From Mycobacterium conspicuum (lineage in GTDB: Bacteria; Actinomycetota; Actinomycetes; Mycobacteriales; Mycobacteriaceae), in the NCBI RefSeq assembly GCF_010730195.1, contig NZ_AP022613.1, forward strand, positions 1,674,001 through 1,738,000: a stretch of DNA of 64,000 bases, in the 5' to 3' direction. Below the pieces are notes generated by a model. The model had not been told where the DNA came from and did no database searches. It saw only the letters and a list, made by a program, of their open reading frames with translations. A program made the position numbers and the translations under genes. Each line of letters opens with the position of its first letter. The first letter of the stretch is position 1. Positions 57,081-64,000 of the stretch are shown piece after piece.

Positions 57081-57953
57081 CTAGCTTTTCTCGGCGTAGG
57101 CCGACCACTCCAGCGCCGAGCCGGGGAGGTTGCGGCCGGCGGGTTTGGCGTAACGCTGCACGAACTCGTCGGGGCCGGCCTGCTCCACCAGCCGCCAGCC
57201 GTACTCCGCGATGAATCCTTCGACCTCGTCGGGCTCCAGGCCGAAATGCCAAAGCTGTTGGCGTTCGCGGGTGTTGCGATACAGGGTGCGGGTGCCGTAC
57301 AGGTTGGTCCCGTCGATGAAGTCGCGTCGCACGTAGGTGAACACCAGGCGGCTGCCCGGCGCGGCCGCGCGCAATCCCTCCAGGGTGCGTCGCGCACCGG
57401 CTTCGGTGAGGTACTGGGTCACGCCCTCGCAGATGAAGAACGACCGGTAATCGGTGTGGTAGCCGTGCTCGGCCAACGACGTCAACAGATCGTCACGCTC
57501 GAAATCCAACGCCACCAACCGAACCGACAACGGCGGCCCGCCCAGCACCCGCCGCACCGTCTTGGCCTTTAGGGCGATGTTCACCGGCTGGTCCACCTCG
57601 AAGACCGGGATGCGGGCCTTGCGGTTCAACCGGTAGGCGCGGGTGTCCAGCCCCGCGCCGAGGATGACCACGGCGTCGATATTGCCCAGCGCCGCTTCGA
57701 GTTTGTCGTCGATGAAGTGCTTGCGGCAGGCCATGTTGAGCCACATCCCGGGACCGGTGAACTCGGATCCGCGGATCATCAGGCGCCGCACCGGCCCCCA
57801 CCTTGTCGCCCGGACGAGCGAGCGCAGTGCGGGCGGCAGGAACAGCCCCGCGAGATCGTCGTCCACCAGGCGGCGCCCCGGCGGCTCGTTCTGCTCGACG
57901 GCCGCCAGGACCATCGGGCCGAAGGCCGTTTGTGCCACCGGGTTTCGCGGCAT
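57081..57953 (-). CDS. SAM-dependent methyltransferase (UPF0677/LCM-like)
   Basis: A 290-residue protein starting MPRNPVAQTAFGPMVLAAVE. The family's DAVVILGAGLDTRAYRL is the SAM-binding motif, preceded by helical FIDDKLEAAL. FEVDQPVNIALKAKTVRRVL and FFICEGVTQYLTE follow. Members are abundant in mycobacteria with unknown acceptors, perhaps polyketide or lipid carboxylates. It follows the SDR gene by 2 bp on the same strand. Confidence 0.85.
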   Translation of the reverse strand: MPRNPVAQTAFGPMVLAAVEQNEPPGRRLVDDDLAGLFLPPALRSLVRATRWGPVRRLMIRGSEFTGPGMWLNMACRKHFIDDKLEAALGNIDAVVILGAGLDTRAYRLNRKARIPVFEVDQPVNIALKAKTVRRVLGGPPLSVRLVALDFERDDLLTSLAEHGYHTDYRSFFICEGVTQYLTEAGARRTLEGLRAAAPGSRLVFTYVRRDFIDGTNLYGTRTLYRNTRERQQLWHFGLEPDEVEGFIAEYGWRLVEQAGPDEFVQRYAKPAGRNLPGSALEWSAYAEKS

Positions 57954-57955
57954 GG

Positions 57956-58777
57956 CTACTTGTTCAAAAAGCCGGCGTCGACGGGCAACGTCACTCCGGT
58001 GATGTAGCGAGCCTGGTCGGACACCAGCCACGCCACGGCGTTGGCGATGTCCTCGGCCTGCAACACCTCCACCGGCAGGGCATTGCCCAGCGCCCCGGGG
58101 GTGTCGGTCGCGGCGGCCATCTTGGCCAGCCACTCCCGGGTGAACTCGTTGTTGATCATCGGGGTTTCCACGCCGGTCGGATGAATCGAGTTGACCCGAA
58201 TATTCTGCCCCGCAAGCAGGTTCGCGTAAACCCGCATCAACCCCACCACACCGTGCTTGGCGGCGGCATAGCCGACCGAACCGGCGTCAGGGCTGCCGAC
58301 GCCGGCCAGCCCCGCGGCCGAACTGATCAGCACGATCGATCCGCCGTTGCCTCCCTTGACCATTGGCGGGATCGCGGCCTTGATGGTGTTGTAGACGCCG
58401 GTCAGGTTCACGTCGATCACGTCGCGCCAGCCGTCGTCGCCGGAGGCCATCGGCGCGATGCCGGCGTTGGCCACCACGATGTCCAGCCGACCGAACTCCT
58501 CGAGCCCGGCTTGCAGTGCCGCCGAGAGTGATTCGCGCTCGCGGACATCGCCTTGTTTGGCGACGATGCGGGCACCGGTGTCCTCGACCAGCTTGACCGT
58601 GGCCGCCAGATCCTCGGCGCTGGCCAGCGGATAGGGCACGCTGGCGATCTGCTCGCACACGTCGACCGCGATGATGTTCGCGCCGTCGGCGGCCAGCCGC
58701 ACGGCATGCGCACGGCCCTGGCCGCGCGCGGCGCCCGTGATGAAGGCGACTTTTCCTTCCAGCGGGCGGCCGCTCAC
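57956..58777 (-). CDS. Mycofactocin-type short-chain dehydrogenase
   Basis: A 273-residue SDR (Rv2750-like). TGAARGQGRAHAVRLAADGA with NIIAVDVCEQIASVPYPLAS is the longer NAD pocket seen in SDRs that use non-exchangeable NAD with mycofactocin (family knowledge). NAGIAPM, ISSAAGLAG and catalytic YAAAK are present. It oxidises an alcohol; the substrate is unknown. Overlaps the monooxygenase-like gene by four bases. Confidence 0.87.
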   Translation of the reverse strand: MSGRPLEGKVAFITGAARGQGRAHAVRLAADGANIIAVDVCEQIASVPYPLASAEDLAATVKLVEDTGARIVAKQGDVRERESLSAALQAGLEEFGRLDIVVANAGIAPMASGDDGWRDVIDVNLTGVYNTIKAAIPPMVKGGNGGSIVLISSAAGLAGVGSPDAGSVGYAAAKHGVVGLMRVYANLLAGQNIRVNSIHPTGVETPMINNEFTREWLAKMAAATDTPGALGNALPVEVLQAEDIANAVAWLVSDQARYITGVTLPVDAGFLNK

Positions 58778-59088
58778 TTGCGGATTTGACCCTTGTCCGG
58801 GTCGCCCGCGACCACCGGCTGCAGCATCTTGATGTCCGGCTGCCCGGCCAGGTGCTCGCCGGCCGCGGTGAACATCTTGGCCACCGCGGGCGCGGTGCTG
58901 TGCGCCTTGAGCGCCTCGTCATCGGCCCACTGCTCGACGAAGACGAACGTCTCGCCGCTCTGGTGCAGCGAGTACAGCTGACAGCCCGGCTCGCTGTGCA
59001 CCTCTTCGACCGCGGTGGTGAAGATGTCGCGGACGGTGTCCACCGATTCGGGTTTGACGGTCAAGGTGGCGACGACGACGACGGGCAT
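58774..59088 (-). CDS. Antibiotic biosynthesis monooxygenase-domain protein
   Basis: A 104-residue ABM-fold (dimeric alpha-beta barrel) protein, Rv2749-like: MPVVVVATLTVKPESVDTVR, EPGCQLYSLHQSGETFVFVE and the QWADDEALKAH segment fit the family. Possible quinone or lipid oxygenation or simply a small stress protein. First gene of the three-gene minus-strand operon. Confidence 0.85.
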   Translation of the reverse strand: MPVVVVATLTVKPESVDTVRDIFTTAVEEVHSEPGCQLYSLHQSGETFVFVEQWADDEALKAHSTAPAVAKMFTAAGEHLAGQPDIKMLQPVVAGDPDKGQIRK

Positions 59089-59158
59089 GCTTGCCTCCTG
59101 AGGGGGTTCCGGGCGTTAACGCTCGCCACCCTACTCACGCGGCGACCGGCCCGGTCCC

Positions 59159-60118
59159 TCAGTCTCCGGTTCGCTCCAGCGTGATGTCGAGCTGTTGTGC
59201 GGGACAGGAATCCGCGGCATCGAAGCGGACCGATCCGCTGACCTTCGGCAGCGGACGCGAGACAGGTTGCGGCAGAGCGTATTCCTCGTGCTTCACGGTT
59301 TTGGCCTTGCCGCCGTCGGGGCACTTGACCTCGGTGCGCTGGTCGAGCCGCCATTTGCCGTTGGTGAACATCAGCGCATTGACCACCGTGGCCCCGTCGG
59401 CCAGATAGGACCTGAACGTCACGCACTGGTCGGTGTTGCGCACGCACATGCTCTGCAGGTCAATGCGTCGCGACCCCGGTCGCCCCGGACCGTGGGCGCC
59501 CTGCAGCACGCTGGTCTCGGTGTAATGCCCGGCCAGGCCCCCGGGCCCGGACGGCGAGCGGGCGGCCTGCGTGCTGGGATCAGCGACGGAAACCCCCGGG
59601 TCGACGTTGCCCTGGCGGGTGACCGTCACCGGCGTCGACGTCGCGACCGCGCAGTCCGGGCTCGGGTTCATCGCCACGTAGGACGTCCCGGTCAGGCCGC
59701 CGTCGGGCTGGGGCACCAGGATCCACGCGGTGATGGACGGGCCCTTGATGTCGCTGTCGCTGCAGGTGTCGTCGCGGCGCAGCGCCGTCTGCCAACGACC
59801 GTGGACGTAGTCGAACACCAAATCGACGGGGGGATCCGACTTGCGCTTCGGGTCGCCGTCGGCGAGTTGCGTCGCAGTCGCGAAGCACCCGGCATCGGTG
59901 CACGCCGAACGCACGGCATACAAGTGGGTTCGCGATTTGGTCGGCTTGGGCTCACCGCCCGCCAGCTGCTGGTTTCCGTCGAAATCGAACCGGTAGGTGC
60001 CGTCGAAGCTGGGTGCGGACGGCTTGGGAGGCTTCGACGCCGACGGACTCCGGTCGCCGCAGCCGGCGAGCACGGCCAGGCTCAAGGCCGCCGCACAGAT
60101 GACCCGGAAGATCTGCAT
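59159..60118 (-). CDS. Putative lipoprotein
   Basis: A 319-residue protein with signal peptide MQIFRVICAAALSLAVLAGC and lipobox LAGC, so it should be anchored outside the membrane. The mature part has a Ser/Pro-rich linker and two related halves containing paired Cys (SACTDAGCF, CSDSD, CAVAT, SMCVRNTDQC). These halves resemble the extracellular ligand-binding repeats (FDGTYRFDFDGNQQ, GHYTETSV) of serine/threonine-kinase or Rv-type secreted proteins. Function unknown. Confidence 0.75.
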   Translation of the reverse strand: MQIFRVICAAALSLAVLAGCGDRSPSASKPPKPSAPSFDGTYRFDFDGNQQLAGGEPKPTKSRTHLYAVRSACTDAGCFATATQLADGDPKRKSDPPVDLVFDYVHGRWQTALRRDDTCSDSDIKGPSITAWILVPQPDGGLTGTSYVAMNPSPDCAVATSTPVTVTRQGNVDPGVSVADPSTQAARSPSGPGGLAGHYTETSVLQGAHGPGRPGSRRIDLQSMCVRNTDQCVTFRSYLADGATVVNALMFTNGKWRLDQRTEVKCPDGGKAKTVKHEEYALPQPVSRPLPKVSGSVRFDAADSCPAQQLDITLERTGD

Positions 60119-60257
60119 CAAAATTGTCCCGTCTCGTCTTGTATCAGGAAGCCAAAAACTGGCCCGAAGCATTACAGCATGAGCACGAGGGCGTCACATC
60201 GCCGTTACCAGTGTGGCGGGTGGTGCAGATGGTGTATTTGCGACTAGGCTTGGCGAC
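60119..60257. promoter_or_regulatory. Divergent intergenic region before ftsK
   Basis: 139 bp between the lipoprotein start and the ftsK ATG. It is more AT-rich than its surroundings and includes TATTTGCGACTAGGCTTGGCG just before the ATG. A GTG at 60213 is a possible upstream ftsK start. I cannot assign definite promoter elements. Confidence 0.3.
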
Positions 60258-62747
<2,490 letters not shown>

Positions 62748-62809
62748 CGCCGAGCGTGAACGTATGGCGAGAATCTGGCCAAAATATCGCCCTCAGTTCA
62801 CGCTCGGCG
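62748..62809. terminator. Perfect 14-bp inverted repeat after ftsK
   Basis: CGCCGAGCGTGAAC (62748-62761) and GTTCACGCTCGGCG (62796-62809) frame a centre with GGCGAGAATCTGGCC. It starts at the ftsK stop and ends at the convergent argA stop (62812). Similar in style to 35231 and 56971. Bidirectional terminator. Confidence 0.7.
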
Positions 62810-62811
62810 CG

Positions 62812-63327
62812 CTACAGCACCAGCAGCATCCGGGTGTTGCCCAGGATGTTCGGCTTGACGTAGCTCAGGTCGAGGAACTCGGCGACGCCGATGTCATAGG
62901 ACCGGCACATCTCGTCGAACACCTCGGCGGTGACCGGTGTGCCCTCGATTTCGGTGAAGCCGTGCTTGCCGAAGAACTCCGTCTCGAACGTCAGCACGAA
63001 TATCCGCCCGAGTTGCAGCTCGCGGGCGACGTCGAGCAGGCAGGTGACGATCGCGTGCCCGATGCCGTGGCCGGTCACCGACGGATCGACGGCGACGGTA
63101 CGGATCTCACCGAGGTCGGACCAGAACACGTGCAGTGCGCCGCAACCCACCACTCGACCCTCGAGTTCGGCAACCCAGAATTCCTGGACGGCCTCGTACA
63201 GGGTCACCAGGTTCTTTTCCAGCAGGATCTTTCCGGCGTACGTGTCGACGAGGCGTTTGATCGCGGGCACATCGGAGGTTCGCGCGCGACGGACCACCGG
63301 CCGGTTCTCTCGCGGACTTTGGGTCAC
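62812..63327 (-). CDS. argA: L-glutamate N-acetyltransferase (ArgA type)
   Basis: A GNAT-fold acetyltransferase for the first step of arginine synthesis, as shown for Rv2747. From GTG 63327, 171 residues; an ATG at 63345 would add six. The acetyl-CoA loop is VTGHGIGHAIV, with LGEIRTVAVDP before it. Near the C-terminus, GTPVTAEVFDEMCRSYDIGV and KPNILGN match mycobacterial ArgA closely. Confidence 0.9.
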   Translation of the reverse strand: MTQSPRENRPVVRRARTSDVPAIKRLVDTYAGKILLEKNLVTLYEAVQEFWVAELEGRVVGCGALHVFWSDLGEIRTVAVDPSVTGHGIGHAIVTCLLDVARELQLGRIFVLTFETEFFGKHGFTEIEGTPVTAEVFDEMCRSYDIGVAEFLDLSYVKPNILGNTRMLLVL

Positions 63328-63383
63328 GGCTAACAGTATCGACACCAGCGACGGGTGAGCTGGTCAACCGCTATTCTGTTGCC

Positions 63384-64000
63384 GTGTCGGGGCAGCCGGA
63401 GACGGGTTCCACCTTTTCAGCACCAGGCCGCGCCTCAATCGCCAACTTTGCCAATGTGCTGACCGGCGTGCGGCTGGTGCTAATCCCGATTTTCCTGTGC
63501 GCCTTGTTCGTTGGGCATGGCCACGAGACGGTCGCGCGCATCGTCGCTTTCCTGATCTTCGCGGTCGCCTGCATCACCGACCGGTTCGACGGCCTGCTGG
63601 CCCGCAACTACGGCATGGCAACCGAATTCGGGGCCTTTGTCGATCCGATCGCCGACAAGGCCCTGATCGGGTCGGCGTTGATCGGCCTGTCGATGCTGGG
63701 GGACCTGCCGTGGTGGGTGACGGTGGTGATCATGGCCCGCGAGCTCGGGGTCACGCTGTTGCGCTTGATCGTGATCCGCCGCGGCGTCATCCCGGCCAGC
63801 TGGGGCGGCAAACTCAAGACGTTGGTCCAAGCGGTGGCTATCGGGCTGTTCGTCCTGCCCTGGGCCAACGAGCCGGGGGTGTTTCGGGTGGGGGCATCGG
63901 TGCTGATGGGCATCGCGATCGTGCTCACCGTGGTCACCGGTGTCGACTACGTGATCGGCGCGATCCGTGAGGTTCGCGCGGTGCCGGCGGAAAAGACCGA
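63384..64000 (+). CDS. pgsA3: CDP-alcohol phosphatidyltransferase PgsA3-like (3' end outside window)
   Basis: A membrane enzyme of phospholipid synthesis (phosphatidylglycerophosphate synthase type; Rv2746c). GTG 63384. The CDP-alcohol transferase motif D-G-x2-A-R-x8-G-x3-D-x3-D is complete in RFDGLLARNYGMATEFGAF VDPIADK. Membrane helices include ANVLTGVRLVLIPIFLCALF and WWVTVVIMARELGVTLL. 205 codons are in the window, so only a few are missing. Confidence 0.92.
   Translation, partial: MSGQPETGSTFSAPGRASIANFANVLTGVRLVLIPIFLCALFVGHGHETVARIVAFLIFAVACITDRFDGLLARNYGMATEFGAFVDPIADKALIGSALIGLSMLGDLPWWVTVVIMARELGVTLLRLIVIRRGVIPASWGGKLKTLVQAVAIGLFVLPWANEPGVFRVGASVLMGIAIVLTVVTGVDYVIGAIREVRAVPAEKT

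Overview
The window is a GC-rich actinobacterial chromosome segment from a Mycobacterium, most likely a slow grower of the M. avium-complex type. The gene order ald ... dapB ... fabG5-like ... thyA-dfrA ... hsd genes ... thyX-dapA-RNase J ... ftsK-argA-pgsA is the M. tuberculosis Rv2780-to-Rv2746c order in reverse. Species-level placement is inference: it rests on the single-chain long-chain acyl-CoA carboxylase (described from M. avium subsp. paratuberculosis) and on hairpins at convergent gene junctions. No rRNA, tRNA or CRISPR array was recognised.

Layout. 1-9.4 kb: alanine dehydrogenase (partial), a lipid/steroid-type oxidative cluster (SRPBCC protein, Baeyer-Villiger-type monooxygenase, metal-dependent hydrolase, hydrolase-SDR fusion, 2Fe-2S reductase) and a divergent TetR / Rieske oxygenase / dehydrogenase group. 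9.4-20.2 kb: a 9.46-kb phiRv1-like element with a serine integrase, inserted inside a DUF222/13E12-type HNH gene. It carries a replication module (Prim-Pol and D5-type helicase), a capsid and a scaffold-like protein, but no portal, terminase large subunit or tail gene that I can see. 20.3-25.3 kb: dapB, a membrane protein, then a flavodoxin-like gene whose 5' half occurs three times with cargo genes between the copies (DUF4238, small unknown genes, DUF1398/MarR); a decayed 3' scrap forms a fourth partial copy. All junctions fall at the same codons. I consider this cassette array the best candidate in the window for an undescribed system.

25.3-37.5 kb: acyl-CoA metabolism (crotonase, thioesterase, FadD-type synthetase, single-chain acyl-CoA carboxylase, FabG5-like SDR, two acyl-CoA dehydrogenases, dienelactone hydrolase), a three-copy tandem repeat, then thyA-dfrA. 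37.5-53.4 kb: a DivIVA-like coiled-coil protein, a YcaQ-type glycosylase, and a complete type I restriction-modification island: two HsdS, HsdM, HsdR, a probably inactive HTH/methyltransferase-like protein, an RmuC/DUF2130-like protein, DUF1016 remnants, a DUF433/PIN toxin-antitoxin pair and an EEP-family nuclease-like gene. An 18-bp perfect palindrome lies in the divergent promoter region of this island.

53.5-64 kb: conserved core: thyX, dapA, RNase J, a methyltransferase-SDR-monooxygenase operon, a lipoprotein, ftsK, argA and pgsA3 (partial). The core genes are tightly packed, often with ATGA or GTGA stop-start overlaps. Accessory DNA has entered at three places: the 13E12-type gene, the flavodoxin gene and the hsd locus.
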